64,000 nucleotides of DNA from Casuarius casuarius (Eukaryota > Chordata > Aves > Casuariiformes > Casuariidae): assembly GCA_003342895.1 (NCBI GenBank), contig PTFA01000394.1, positions 248,001 through 312,000 on the forward strand, in the 5' to 3' direction. Both the position numbers and the translations under genes were made by a program. The first letter of the stretch is position 1; the number at the start of each line of letters is the position of its first letter. The notes beneath the pieces are model-generated. The model saw only the letters and a program-made list of their open reading frames with translations, was not told where the DNA came from and did no database searches. This document shows positions 24,268 through 37,334 of this stretch, piece after piece.

Positions 24268-27200
24268 GTCAGTAGCCAGATACCAACATAAACATATCAT
24301 TGCCTCATAACATAGATGGAGCCCACAATCTTCTCCGCCAAAAAAANCAAGCCTACAGATCTCGAAGATGTCCCTTTAGCTACCTAACAGTGGCTTTTAT
24401 GAGACACTACTAAGACAAACCACTAGAGTTCACATTTAAACAGGAATTGGTAATCATTACTTTTTAAGTATACAAAAAGTCATTATAGCACTGTAAGGCA
24501 GCTAAATCCCTATCCCAAACTGCGTACCACACACACCAGCTAAAAAAAATATGAAGCAAAGTAAATACTTGGGCACTAAGAGGGATGAAGATACTGCTGG
24601 AGGGTACATTAATAGTCAGTCATATTATGGCAAATTGTGAAATAAAGACTGTTTAAAACAGAAAACATATCCTGAATAAAAATCCAAACTGAGATTGGGG
24701 GCTGTAAAATGTGAAAGGGGCTGTTAAAAGGGCGGAATGATTAAAGTAAGGGGACATGAAATACAGGAGAGAACAAGCACAAGTATAAGAGAGACAAATC
24801 TCTGTAGAATCCTCATTTCAACAAAAACCCCTTGAAATGACTTGAGATATAGAGGGGGAAAGGAGACTGAGGAATTTGTGTGCAGCCAGCATATTTCACT
24901 GGGTCATAGCATCAGAAAGAAAGTTGATTTCAACTGTGGCATTTTGGTTAGCTGAGAAGGAATGGCAAAATAAGACAAAAATGAAGATTCAGATATATCT
25001 ATATTATATTTCAAAAAAGTGAGATGATGCTGTTGAAAATATTTCCATCTAAATTTTTTTGATGAACTATGGTTTTAATGCTGGTTATGTCTTGAAAAGA
25101 ATAGGGCAGAAAGACATTTTACATTTCTTTCTCAGTTTCTCTGTCTTTAAGATAGGAACAATTTGTACTTGCCCAGCTACATCCCATCTAACATCAGGTT
25201 TAATTATTCTACCTGTCTATTTATCTATATACAGTATTTAAAAGTATATATTGAAGTCTTAACTATGTGTATGGTACTACTAAAAAGAGGTAAGAAGGTT
25301 CACAGCCAAGAGTTTTGCCAGGAAGAACAAAATGTAATCAGCAAACTTGGGAACAAACTCTTTCATCAGAAGTTACTACTTTCTGTAGGTATGTTATCAC
25401 TAGAAGTTCAGGAAGAGGTTAGAGATACAATTTGAGTCCAGTGTCATTCATCAGCTGTTATAAAAGAACATACCAAAAGCTCAGTTCACTCATTCCAAAA
25501 AAGATTTTTTTTTCAGCTTTATTTAACCATTAGGAATTATTTATAAATTAATGTTCCCCACAATTTTGAAAGATATCTTGCTAGCTCTTAACACGGCCAT
25601 GAATCACATAACATGTAACAAAAAGAAATCCAGGACTATTCTCCTACATCAATGTAAGTTGAGTTCACATCAGAATGCCAGTGTACTCAGTGTTAACTAG
25701 ATCAGCAAAACAATCTTTATAACAAGGGATGTATTATCTTTGCCTGCAACATGGTTGCATTCTTCAAAGAGGATTGTATGTATCATGGTCAAGGCTATTT
25801 TCAGTATAGCTGACCTGACAAAAATGTACAATATTAGGACTCTTACAAAAAAAAATTATATTGCTGTCATGATATCTGCAAAATAATTAATTGATTGAGG
25901 ACATCTGCAAAATAGTCCCTCTTTCTCAAGTCTTCAGAACCTGCATAAAAACAAAGAAAAAAACTCTAAACATGAACTTGGTTTTGTAGTCATTAGTTTT
26001 AAATATGAATTTGAGTTATTTTTACTTCTTCCTGTTCAAATTACACAATGTGAATACTGGTTCATGTTTTCAAACTTTCCTTCTCCAACTATGAAATATA
26101 TGGAACTTTCACAGTCTCACAAGTCCAGAATTTGAAGCCTTAAAAATCAGAAGATATGTGAAAGAATTACTGGAGCTGGCAACACTGGTTTGGAATTTTT
26201 GATCCAGAGCTTTCCCATTTATTTATTCCTTTTATTGCCTGTTGAAAGTCAAACATCTTCTGTGGATACTCAGCCATGATGCAATGGGTCAGAGAGCAAT
26301 TCTATGTGGTGGTTCTTGTGATATTTACTTTAGCATAAAGGCTAGAATAATCTTTGTTAATTTTTATATCTCTCCACAAGGAAGTGCCTGTAAGAGCAGC
26401 TATCAATGTCTCATCCCCTTTATTATTTACTATGACTTTACTTTATGCAAAGTCATAGTCTTCTGTGCTCATCAGTACTGCTCTTCTGTTGACTGAAAGT
26501 ACCACAGTAGTCTCTTGTTCTCTACATCAGACTGATCCTGTGATAAGAAAACTCTTTTCCTCAAGTTGGGTAGGACTAGATTGGCTTAATAATGAAAATA
26601 CAAAGTATGGTGAAGAAAGAATGAGGAACATATCAGAAAGGAGCTTATCAAAAAAATTTCATATCCACACACAAAACCTAGACAGCTAGGCCTTTTTCGA
26701 TCAAAAAATCAATGACAAAACNCTCACTGAATTTAGCAGAGTTTGATGCACTGTAATGCTGCAAAACTTTTAATCATTCTAATGCATGCAGCTTGTTTCA
26801 GTGTGTCACGTAACTGGTAGCATTATAATTATTTTTATAAATGGAACTCTTCTTTAATAAGGTTTCAGCCAGAGACATGTGCTTACATGAATATGATAAT
26901 GCACAACCCCTTTATTCATGTGCTGTATTTTTTCAAGGGTAAACGTGTTATATTTTGCAATCATGTCTTTTCCATGGAGATCTTCCTCAAAATGTGATAG
27001 CCTGGAACATGGATTATGTTTAGAATAGGTAGAGTTCCCATCTCTCAAAGACTGAAGCTGCTTTCCCCTGCCATTGAAAGTGACAAGCCGTCTCTCATCA
27101 CCTGAAGGTCTGAAGAGACCAACTCCATGAGGCACGTTATTTCATTTCTAGGAATGGGCAATATCAGTGTTGATCAAACTGTTCATCTTGTTGTCTTTTC

Positions 27201-27722
27201 TGAACATAGCAAGGCAGCCATATTTGTTGATAAATCTATTCATATNAAATAGCGGAGTCTGATTTACCATATTCTCAAATAGTTCAGAAATCTTCAAGAA
27301 AAAGCTATTGCTTCAAATAATTATTCATGAAGGATCTATGGAAAGCAAAGCAGCCATTGTACAGTATGAAGTTAAAAGAATTGATTCTCATTAAAGCCTG
27401 GTAACCCCTGATTTATTAGAGGATATTAATAGTTTAGTGACCTCTTTGTCGAAGCAATATACGGCCGTTTATGAAAAGAAAAAGAAATAGAGATATTGGC
27501 TTTGCTGAACTCTTTCATTGGAATGGGATGTTTTTTTAGATTTTGAGAACTAAGCCAGGTAACTATTTCTCTGGTGTTTAATAGTTAAGAAATAGAGTGA
27601 TATTTTATGAAATATAATATTTAATGAAATCTAAGTTGTGGAAAAGATATTTTTCTATAGAAGTTTGCTAAAGAACTCAGGAGTATGATAAAATATAATT
27701 TAACACTGTCATTTTATTGCAG
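24268..27722 (+). other. Intron e16-e17 (3455 bp)
   Basis: A purine-rich stretch lies around 24560-24960. An inverted repeat with perfect 11-base arms is at 26429-26459. The stretch 26850-27140 has a minus-strand frame with no ATG and no recognised domain. Ns are at about 24347, 26722 and 27246. Confidence 0.85.
26429..26459. repeat. Inverted repeat, perfect 11-bp arms
   Basis: actatgacttt at 26429-26439 is the exact reverse complement of aaagtcatagt at 26449-26459, with a 9-base loop. Confidence 0.95.
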
Positions 27723-27776
27723 GGTAAGCTTGGTGTACCAGGATTGCCAGGATATCCAGGAAGACAAGGTCCAAAG
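27723..27776 (+). CDS. COL11A1: COL11A1 exon e17 (54 bp), helix residues ~307-324
   Basis: Encodes GKLGVPGLPGYPGRQGPK, identical to remembered human and a good discriminator from alpha-1(V). Acceptor gtcattttattgcag, donor CCAAAG then gtaaat. Confidence 0.95.
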
Positions 27777-30700
27777 GTAAATGATCTTGTTTTTGTGACA
27801 CTACAGAAAATTAGTCACAATGGCAATTATTCTTTTATTCATGTGTCCGGAGGATCAGGGGATGGGAATCAAAGCATGGGCCGTTCTTCTCATTTTCTTT
27901 CTTGACAATCATGTTCTGAAGTAAAATCTTTAAAAATGTTAGGTCGCCACTGTCTCCCCTTTTCTTAACTACACTGCCTTCAAACCTTTGCCAACCTTAC
28001 ATGAGTTGTGTTTCTGTGCCAGCATCAGGCAGGCATANGTTACATGATGTTGGAAAAGAAGGGACTGCTGATATGTTTGAAAGAGAATAAGCACTATATT
28101 GGCCACAAAATGGATGCTGATAGGGATGGGAATTTTCCATGTAGTATAACGATTCTGTTTGTCTCATTACTGCTTCTTCCACAGACTAGCCGTATTTCTC
28201 TGCAACATATTTTCATTTACAGTTTTTGTTATGTATTCCCTTTGCTTCTGTTTAGACAAACTTGTGACTCAACCCTTAGTTGATTTATGTGCCTACGTCT
28301 ATTCTTCTGCTATCCTTTATGCTTTGTTTGCAATAGAAAATATGTAGCTGTTTCTTGGTCTAAGTGAAGGCTTAAACATTTCCATTTTTAGAATGGAAAA
28401 ATACATTTTTAAAAGTATCATCCTAACACAGCTTTAGGAAATGGGTATGCTGAATTAATATAATTTTTAAAAAAAACTTACTTCAAAGAACTCTCTAAGA
28501 TTAGTAGGAAAGAAAAAATAAAAAACCCCACCATTCTACAGACATTTCTCGGTGTAGATGAGGCCATCAGGGAGACTTTGGATCTTTAGATGGTCTCAAA
28601 GATGAGTCATCTAGGGAAACATTGCAAGTAAAAGAATCTCCTACCCCTTCTATACAACTGAAAATCACCCTGCAGTGAAATACTCAACTTTTCTCTAATT
28701 TGGAATCTGTTTTTATTTTCAAACTAGAAATTATAATTTTTTGGCAGAAATACAACTTCCTACCTGGCTAAGCAAAGTGTTTTTTGATTCTGGCCTATAT
28801 TTTCAGTGAACAATCTGAACAATATTTATCCACTGAGCATTCTGTATTAATGAAAAATATGAAAACCATCTAAGGAAAATATTCATGAAGAATATTCACC
28901 TTGAGGAACATCTTTTGCTTCTACCTTTTAACCCAAATGCCTGAGATTTCAGTCTCTCTTTTTGTCTCCTTTACATCAGAACTGTCTTTTGAGAAGTCTA
29001 AGATCAAAGAGGTTTTACATTATTCAGTTCTAAGAACAAAAATGATGTAACACTTCAAATAAAAGTTGACTGATTCTTCAGCAAACAATTGATCAAGAAT
29101 TTCATTTCATTAAATTTTCATCAAATTAAAATTGAAAATAGTTCTCAAGCTGAATTCACTGTTAGCTCTTCTAATTTGTCACTCTAACTTCCAAGAAAGG
29201 TTAATGGTAGCTACAGTACTTCAAGTAATTTAAAGGCTTGTTTTGAAACTTATTCACAGTCCAGCTCAAATTAACACAAGAGAGTGAGAAAAGGAAAACA
29301 GCAGAAAAATGTACTAGCTGTGTAAAGGAATTAAGAAGTCCTGTCCCAGAATTGTTGAGAAGGTTCACACTGCTCTTTTTGCTGTCAGTGTTTTTCTTTT
29401 CTTTTTTTTTTTTTTAACTCTCTGCTAAGAGTTGTTCTTAGAGTACTAACATTATCTGATAATTTTCACTATGTTTTTTTCTCCAGTCCAATCCCTCTTC
29501 ATTAACACAGTTGCAGAAAGTACTGTATATATAAGATACTTGCAGCCAAATCACACCCATTGATGCCTGATCATTTGAGTCTGTTTTCTTTCCCCCAGAG
29601 AATGTGCTTGGGCTTCACAGAATAGAATTTGTGCAGATTTTATTCATACTTTAAATTTAACTGGTGAAGAATTTCAAAAAGAAAAAAAAAACTCATTCTT
29701 TTTCTGCCACCAGTGAATATCAGTCAAGTTTTCATTAGAATCACTGTCAATTAAGTTGTACTGTCCCCAAGCCAGTCCAGTTAATGGGTAATTGGAATGA
29801 CTTGTGCTAAGTAAGATTTATTAAAAGGCAAACATTAGTGAGAAAAAGAGGAAAAGAAAAAGATACTAATTGAAGTTTCAATGAAGACAAAAAGAAATTC
29901 TATCAAGTTTTTTTGCATTTTAGAAGTTGGTTGTTAAGCCACTAAAATACTAGTAGCAAGGTGTACAGCTATAGATGCATTATCACAGCAGGCAGTCTAT
30001 GCAGAGTCTGGCCAGTTGTTTTACTAGCTGGTCAAATCAAACAATGTTTTGATTTTAATCTCCAGTAATTTAAAAGTATATTTTATCAAGTCTATCACCT
30101 CTTTGACCCCAAGTCCCTTGTGACAAATTAATACATTGGCAGCTTACAAGTCTGTTCACCCTCTGGAGCTGTACACCAGAAGTAAAAAAAGACAATAGTA
30201 GTATTCAGATTAGAGTGAACATTAAGCAGAAGGAAGAGGGAGAAAAAGGAGAAGCCGGAATAGTTCCTGGGAACTGTTTCTATATGTAGAATCAAGGTAG
30301 ATAATCTCCCCATAAATTCTGCTCACTAGACAAGCATGTAAGCACATTACACTGAACAAAGCACATGACCTTATTTACAACTGGACCACTGTTTTGATAT
30401 GGAAGTACTTTACAGTTACTTTCAATGGAGTTATTTTGTAAAAGAATTATTATACTGTAAGATAGACAGTAGAACCTTGTTTGTTCCTCTTTGTTAGATA
30501 CAATTACAGTTATTTCTAGTGGGCTGTTAATGATCTCTTTCCTACTGTTAAAAATGTTGCATATTTAGTGAATACTTTATTATCTAAGAAGATGATAAAT
30601 AATGTCCATTCTATATGTTAATGTTTTTTGCATTGCATTCAGGACTTGAGGCATTGTGGTAAGTTAATTTACAGATACTCATCAGAGCTGTCACGCTTAC

Positions 30701-30823
30701 AAATTAGATGTGATGTACAGTATACATCACTTTGGAGGTGTGCTTCACATGTAAATTAAATGTTGACTGTACTATGGTTTTGTTATTGATATTTTCTGAT
30801 ATTTGCATTCGTTTCTTATGTAG
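27777..30823 (+). other. Intron e17-e18 (3047 bp)
   Basis: AT-rich; T run near 29398-29416 and a small inverted repeat at 30710-30730 whose arms also occur at 62820. No coding signal is seen; one N at about 28038. Confidence 0.85.
30710..30730. repeat. Inverted repeat GTGATGTA / TACATCAC
   Basis: Eight-base perfect arms at 30710-30717 and 30723-30730 with a 5-base loop (cagta). The same arms form the uninterrupted palindrome at 62820-62837. Confidence 0.9.
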
Positions 30824-30877
30824 GGCTCAACTGGTTTCCCAGGATTTCCAGGTGCCAATGGAGAGAAAGGTGCAAGG
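30824..30877 (+). CDS. COL11A1: COL11A1 exon e18 (54 bp), helix residues ~325-342
   Basis: Encodes GSTGFPGFPGANGEKGAR, identical to remembered human. Acceptor cgtttcttatgtag; donor GCAAGG then gtatga, which lacks the G at +5 and is a weak donor. Confidence 0.95.
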
Positions 30878-33014
30878 GTATGATAATTCATGTTTGTATG
30901 ATGCTTAATTAACTATGTGGAACTCAGTGCTAAAAGAAGTCACTGAAACCTAAGGATACAAGCTATCCTCAAAAGAACAATAAAACACAGGACTTTTCCT
31001 ACTTAGGATAAACTTCTATAGTTATATAGAATACTGAGACAGAAGTTTTCATTCTTTAAGGCATTAACAGGAACTCAGGCACTTTCTCACAGGGTATCTT
31101 ATTCTGTAGTTATATATTTGAAAAAGAGAAAAGAGTTCACCTTGATGAAGAATCTGATTTGACTGTGTAGCTGAATGAGCTGGCAAGGATTATTTTCCTG
31201 TGTCCCCTGAATTATCGTGCTACTGTGCAATTTACCCTCAAGGGAACTCAACTTGTATTTCCAAAGTCTTCTGATTTACCACAAGCTTTTTTATAGCCTC
31301 AACTTTGAAAATGCAAATATACCATACAAGAACACATACTATTATCAAATCAATGCAAAATGACAGCTTTTTCTGCTTTATTTACTTGAAGCAGGTGAGG
31401 GAAAATCTGTTACGCATATTCTTCAAACCATAAAAATGAGATACAGGTTAGAAAGAAGGTCACTACTGTTATCTCTAAAGCTCACTTAAATATAGCTGAT
31501 TATGTTGTTAGAAAGCTGATGAAATTATCAAAAGTGAAAAGATGAATCAGAATTCATAGATGATAGCAGCCCAATGTGGCATTAAGTCAAACTGAAGCAA
31601 TGTATATCATTATTGCACTTAAGAATCCATTTCAGTTTGCAGCATGAAAACAGAAGCAGAAATTCATATTTTTTAAGATGAAACATAAGAAAGCTAATTG
31701 CATTTGCAGTTGCTTATATGTAGTTTAGATTGTTCTTGTATTATTTTAGCGGTGATAAAGATATGTTATTATGGACAGCCACAAGGAATAAAACGTAGTG
31801 TTCAGGGAAAAATGAGATATAACTGCTATTCAGGATATCAGATTAAAAAACAAACAAAAGGACAACACATCAAGGAACAGACTTAAAATTATGAAAATGT
31901 AAGGGGATTGATCCATTATCAGGCCTACAAATAACTTTCAGTTCAGCTAGGGTACTAACTATATAATTAATACCATCAAACTGCATGTGTTTTTAAAGAT
32001 TATGCTGAACATCAGTGAGACAAGATTAACTGCCTTTTTTTTTTTTTTTTTTTTTTTAATCTGAAGCATTTCTTATTATTAATATTGCCTAAAGGCATAT
32101 CATTGTGTGCTATGCTACCACACACACTGGTATTAGGAAAGACAGTCATTGTTCCTGTACAGTTCACAAGCTGAGTAGCATTATAAGAACAATATATCAT
32201 TTTTATTTTGATAAATGAGATAAGGTTGATATAAAAACAAAACAATAAACCCTCAAGAAACAAGAGGCATGTGCATTTAATTGGCTTTTAAATAAAAGCG
32301 GCCTTTATACAAAGACATCTCTGCTGATTTTTTTGTTGTTGTTCACCACAGAAATTAGCAAGTACCAGTCAGTAAGTTTCTTTCTTTCTGAAGAATACAC
32401 TCCTGAATTTTAAGCTTCCTTCCATTAGAATGCACGGCTATACTAGCCTAAATCCAAGCCTAAAGAAAGGAATCTGTAGCATGTGGTTGGAGATACACTG
32501 TAGCAAAAAATTAAGGGCTAGCATTCCGGCAACCTCTATATCTCTGCACAAGTGTGCAGCATCCTCGTAGCTGTTACAGTCCCTATTTCTTTTATGAAAA
32601 AGAGAGGATTAACTTTTCTTTTCTCTGTTAACCTGTGGAGCTGTCCAGAGGAATCTGGAAGCACTGTCTTCAAGCCTGTTACATTGGGAGTGCTGCTAGG
32701 TCCTTTAGATTAGTGCAGATGGATTCTGCTTGTGTGGTGTTTTCACTACTATTTTAAGGTAGTTTGGAATGTCCTACTCCCTGTGACAGAATCTGATTCT
32801 GAGGCAAATTTGTTGCATTTGGCTACAAGTCTCAGAGAACTCAGGAAGATAATCAATTTTATCAGGGACCGTACTTCTGTAAATTAAAATGCAAAGCAGA
32901 TACTTAAATATAAAATAGCATTTAAACATAAGAGAGTTGCACTCTGCCCCCACTTCAGTAAAAAAAACTTTATCTCACAAAGTTAAGATAATTTGTGTGA
33001 ACTTTTCTTTACAG
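30878..33014 (+). other. Intron e18-e19 (2137 bp)
   Basis: Holds a 23-base T run at 32035-32057. Otherwise nothing recognisable. Confidence 0.85.
32035..32057. repeat. Poly-T run (23 bases)
   Basis: Homopolymer of 23 T. On the minus strand it follows aataataagaaatgcttca, so it could be the A tail of an old retroposed copy, but no element body is recognised. Confidence 0.95.
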
Positions 33015-33059
33015 GGCTTACATGGCAAACCAGGCCCAAGAGGACAGCGAGGACCAACA
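33015..33059 (+). CDS. COL11A1: COL11A1 exon e19 (45 bp), helix residues ~343-357
   Basis: Encodes GLHGKPGPRGQRGPT. First of three exons packed into 363 bases. Human, as recalled, begins GVAGKP, so VA is replaced by LH. Strongly basic with no acidic residue. Acceptor cttttctttacag, donor CCAACA then gtatgt. Confidence 0.95.
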
Positions 33060-33183
33060 GTATGTAATTTGCTTTGCAATTTAGAAGCATTTCTATATTA
33101 ATTGCCTCCACTGTACTATAAAGAACGATGATGACTTGGATTTGTTGTAGCACCTATCAGCTGCATGTTTGTTAAATTGACAG

Positions 33184-33237
33184 GGTCCAAGAGGCTCAAG
33201 AGGTCCCAGAGGTCCCACTGGCAAACCAGGCCTGAAG
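33184..33237 (+). CDS. COL11A1: COL11A1 exon e20 (54 bp), helix residues ~358-375
   Basis: Encodes GPRGSRGPRGPTGKPGLK, again basic and without acidic residues. With e19 it forms a 33-residue segment with three lysines, five arginines and a histidine. The acceptor gtttgttaaattgacag has a weak tract; donor CTGAAG then gtaatt. Confidence 0.95.
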
Positions 33238-33332
33238 GTAATTGTCAGGCACACTGTACAGACTGGCTGCAGGCTGTTTCTTTCAAAGAAAATAGAGATT
33301 TTATCTTTGAACATATTATCTTTCCTTTCTAG

Positions 33333-33377
33333 GGTACTGCAGGCAACGATGGTCCTCCTGGCCCACCAGGTGAAAGG
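33333..33377 (+). CDS. COL11A1: COL11A1 exon e21 (45 bp), helix residues ~376-390
   Basis: Encodes [15 protein letters not shown]. The preceding intron is 95 bases. Contains GPPGER, a weak-class integrin-type GxxGER sequence if the Y proline is hydroxylated (inference). Acceptor atctttcctttctag, donor GAAAGG then gtatgc. Confidence 0.95.
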
Positions 33378-36300
33378 GTATGCTTAAGAAGAGCTATTTA
33401 TGTACATGTTGTTATTCTCCACCATTCAGGATTGTGGTATGGGGGTTGGAGGGTTGGTTTATTGTTTCTCCCACTCATGTCTTTGCCTTTCTTTGACCAG
33501 AGTAACCAGAACTGACAAAACCTCAATTCCAATGATGTTGCTTTTCATAAAGTTAGGTATGGGTGACCTGAAGTATGCTGAAAGCTGCTGCTTCCATCTG
33601 TAGCTCAGTTTTGTAAAAATAGGGCAGAGATTACGCATGCACTTTGTGTTACGTATCCATGCAAATTACAGTTGGACTTACCAGCCTGTGCTGTTAAGAA
33701 TGCCCCATTTACTACAGCTTACTGCTTGTTTATGGGATTTGCAAATAACTCAGCAATCTCTGGGAGCTTCATTGTTGAAGCAGCAGATTTTTTTTTGGTC
33801 TGATCAGCTAAGAATTCCTTTCAACCTATTTTCTGCATGCTTGAGAAATCCTATTGTGCTTGCTGAAATAAAATTTTCTGCTCGCTATTATATTACCAAT
33901 CAATACACAAATCCAATATACAGTCAACTCATTACACAGCAGTAGATAGAAAAACAATATTAATAAATCAGATTTGTAATAGCAGCACATGAAATCCCAC
34001 TCAGGTTGTTAAGTGGACATGCTCTCTGCCTAGGTATCTTTGCAAAGCTTTAGATCAAACTTTTGTTTCACAGCCCCTTTTCATGTAAACTGCTACAGTT
34101 TCTCATATAGAGAATCTATAAATTCTTTCCCAACACCCATCCCCAGTGATCTCCAGAAGTCTGTCTTCTCAACAGCAAGTTCTTTATGCATCTTTCCATG
34201 TTCCATAATGTCACAGTTACACCACTGAGTGCATGCACACCTGGTGTAATAATATTGGCAAAACAACAGCAAACTGATTTTGCTGGAATGACTGCTAATA
34301 AGCAAATTTGAAAAAAGGAGAAAGGCCATAAGATCAGACGACATCTTTTGGTTGAATTGATTACTGGAGATAAGGATGTACGTAAAACTAATAAACGGAG
34401 TATGGCACAAATGTGTTCTACAGATCTCAAATTTTCATAGTTTGTGTGTCTGCAGAAACTAATTAAGGTTAATTTTGTTTGTTTTATCCCTACTAGTTGC
34501 AAAGAAGGTATTAATAAACATCCTTCTGCTATACACACACAAAGGAATGCGGGTGCCTTCATGACTAAAAGGAAGGGTAAATGCCATGTTTTCTGCTTAC
34601 TAAAAGGATGCCTATCCTGTTGATTGAAAGCCCTTAAAGCATATGCAAAAAATAATTAATACCAAGCGCACTGAAAACAAAAGCTGACTAAAGACCTTTC
34701 ACAGTCATCTTTTTAACTCTTTCATTCCTGAAGCAGAATATTATTTAAGTGTCCATCAGAATGGTTAGTGAAGCAGGGCAGTGGTTGGCAGACTATATGG
34801 TAGCCAATACATATGGAAGACAGCACCCCGAAGGAAGGCTGCATTAGGAGGTAGAGAGTACCTATATGTCAAGGAAAAGACAATGTACCAAGTGGAACAT
34901 GGGTGGCAGGAATAAGTGGAAAGTTTAGGCAAAACAGGAATGATGTGGCAGTATGGGAGAGACCCAGGGTCAGGAAGCTGGGAGTCAAAGGAGGCATGAG
35001 TGACCTAAGATGCTGGGTGTGAGAACTAGGCATAGCAAGTATCAGTCCAAGGAAGGAAGTGTAGATTGCTTTACACTGAGGAAGAAAACCAGAGGCAAAC
35101 TGCCAGGAACTGAAAAGCAGAACTTCACGAAGGAGGATTTTGCTGGCAGTGTTAAGAGGTTATGAAGAAGAGGAGCTGTGAGGGGACTGAAAACAATGAG
35201 CAGATCAATCCAAAATGAAGGCATCCCTGGAGAGAAATGGATTAGAGCAAAGAGATGAAGTGTCACAGAGCACCACATCTCCTGTCACTTGTGCAATGTT
35301 AGTGTAAAGTGTCCATTTGCTTTCCAATAGGGGTGAATATCAGCCAAAAATTAAAACTGTCATTTCTATTCGGTTTAGACTATTTCAGGTACCTGACATG
35401 TAAATATTAAATAATCTGTCTGCTATGTCTACTGTTAGAATGAAATTTAATAACAAAACAGAAAATGTAAATTCAGTAACATGCTGTTAGTATTCTAGAG
35501 CTTTTTTTCACATAATCCATCAACCCAGTAGCTTGAAATCTGTAAGCCATATTGTGAATTAAAAAAATGCAACTCTTCTTTCATTAAACACCTTAAGATG
35601 CGAAAATCAAAGTACAGCAGGGATTTATGAGAAAGAAAGTGCCTCTAACAGAAAAACTTCGGGTTCTGCTCTTATAACCCCGTTCCTGAGAGGGACCAAT
35701 TTCTTTCATGTATTTTGTAGAATAGTTAAATCAATTTTAATAGTTTTCCTCTATAAACCTCCTCCATTTATTGTTGAAGGTTTATGCTTTGTATTTTACC
35801 CAGAAACAAATGAGGAAAGGTCATTCGCTCACAGAGACAGCAGAATCAAAAAAAATACCATATGGAGCCTATTTGTGAGTTGTGGTGGTTTCAAAAATAA
35901 CCTAGATGTAACAAGTGCTTTACGCCTTTTTGGGGAGAGAAAATAAAAATGATAGATAGTTCAGGAAGATCACAGAAAGATTTGCTCCTTTGCTTAGCAC
36001 TTCTTAGTTGACTCAGTTTTAGTAATATAGTATAATCAAGGCCTACCCTGGAATCAGATTCTCTTAAAGACAAATTCTTCCAGACTGGAAACAAAGAATC
36101 CTCTCCCTCAGCTCCAGCACACAGTGCGTAGCCTGCTGCAAGGGGCAGCCGCTCTGGCGGTGAGCCACGGCCCTAGTGAATGAGGCTTTTGGACCTGAGA
36201 CAGTCGGTGCTTTATCGGAGGAGCAAAAAGGTAGCATAATTTGGGAGATGTGGCCTCCCACTTCAGGTCTTTGCATTAAACTTCAAACCAACATTTCTGA

Positions 36301-37334
36301 CATATTTTGTCAGCTAATGTCTTAGTAAAAACCACACATCATATGCCAACTAGAGCAGGATAAGTCTTGTATTGTATGACTAGAGTACATGGCTTTGCTG
36401 TGGGACCACGTAGAATAAAGTGAGGTTTCTCAGGTCGTTACTCCTTGACTTAACACACTAAAAAATTAAACAGGAAAAATTCTTTTAATAACTTGACACT
36501 GAGTTCCATTCATATCAGTGACAAATTTTGACAGTTGGCCTTCGCTTCTTTTAGTGAGAACTTTAGAAATGATCATGTAAGCTAGTACTTTGTGTAAATA
36601 TATATGTGCACATATAAGTATATATGTACACATGTTTATGCATATACATGTACATATACATACACAATGTACTAACTCACATGATCATCTCTAAATAGAT
36701 TTCTAAAAATATGCTTCCTGAAAATTTTCTCTCTCCATTTATATATACACAGACATGTAACTGTATAAATAAAATTTTCATGCATCACAATTTTTTTTCA
36801 GCTATCTCAACTATTTTTCATGAAAGCAAGAATATTGTTCTTAGTTTCTGTTAACTCTGGAAAGCTTTTTGTGTTTGGAAGTAGTTTGTACTGTTGCCAA
36901 AATGGCTTGAAATATTATCAAAGTATAAGAACAGGTAAGGACGAGTGTTGGATTCAAAGTTAACACAGACCAACAGGCGATGAATTGATTCCCATCCTTT
37001 ATGCAATGTACAAAACAATGTTTCTTATTCCCAGCTAACTCCTATTTTATTATGCACAGTTTCAGGGTTCAGACACAGAAATACTCAATACAAGTAGTTT
37101 TTCTTTTCTCTTACTACATTCCTATACAGGCAATATTGCTTTCAGGAAATTCACCCAATCTCTCTATATTTGAGTTGTTGCTACTAATATTTATGACAAT
37201 ATAGAGCAGGCTTTATACATATAACCAGATATTATNTACAGTGTTCATAGATTTTTCTACCGAAGCAAAGTTTTCAGTCCAGTGTCATGGCAGCTAGCAT
37301 AAAACTTTACTTCTTTGGTTGCCTTTAATACTAG
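33378..37334 (+). other. Intron e21-e22 (3957 bp)
   Basis: Three things stand out: a purine-rich block at about 34730-35260, a GC- and CpG-richer patch at about 36090-36260 in otherwise AT-rich DNA, and a 134-base long-stem inverted repeat at 36562-36695. A minus-strand open frame at 34116-34562 has no recognisable domain and is treated as chance. One N at about 37236. Confidence 0.85.
36562..36695 (-). repeat. Long-stem inverted repeat (35-bp arms, 64-base AT/GT loop)
   Basis: The arms 36562-36596 and 36661-36695 are reverse complements at 31 of 35 positions. The loop is an alternating purine-pyrimidine stretch with its own short palindromes (atatgtgcacatat at 36602-36615). Three of the four mismatches would be G-U pairs in a minus-strand transcript, leaving 34 of 35 paired, but would be A-C mismatches in a plus-strand transcript. 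It could be a MITE-like palindromic element or a hairpin RNA precursor. I cannot assign a family. Confidence 0.85.

Noticed and set aside
26854..27135. Minus-strand frame with protein-like look
   Set aside because: Begins at GTG with no ATG, no domain recognised, no splice support. Kept only as a remark on the intron.
32012..32263. Poly-T run as evidence of a retroposed gene on the minus strand
   Set aside because: An A-tail-like run alone is not enough; I see no gene body, no clear polyadenylation signal at the right spacing and no target-site duplication.
34116..34562. Minus-strand open frame of about 148 codons
   Set aside because: Composition matches translated AT-rich intron, there is no domain or splice context, and open frames of this size are expected by chance in 64 kb.
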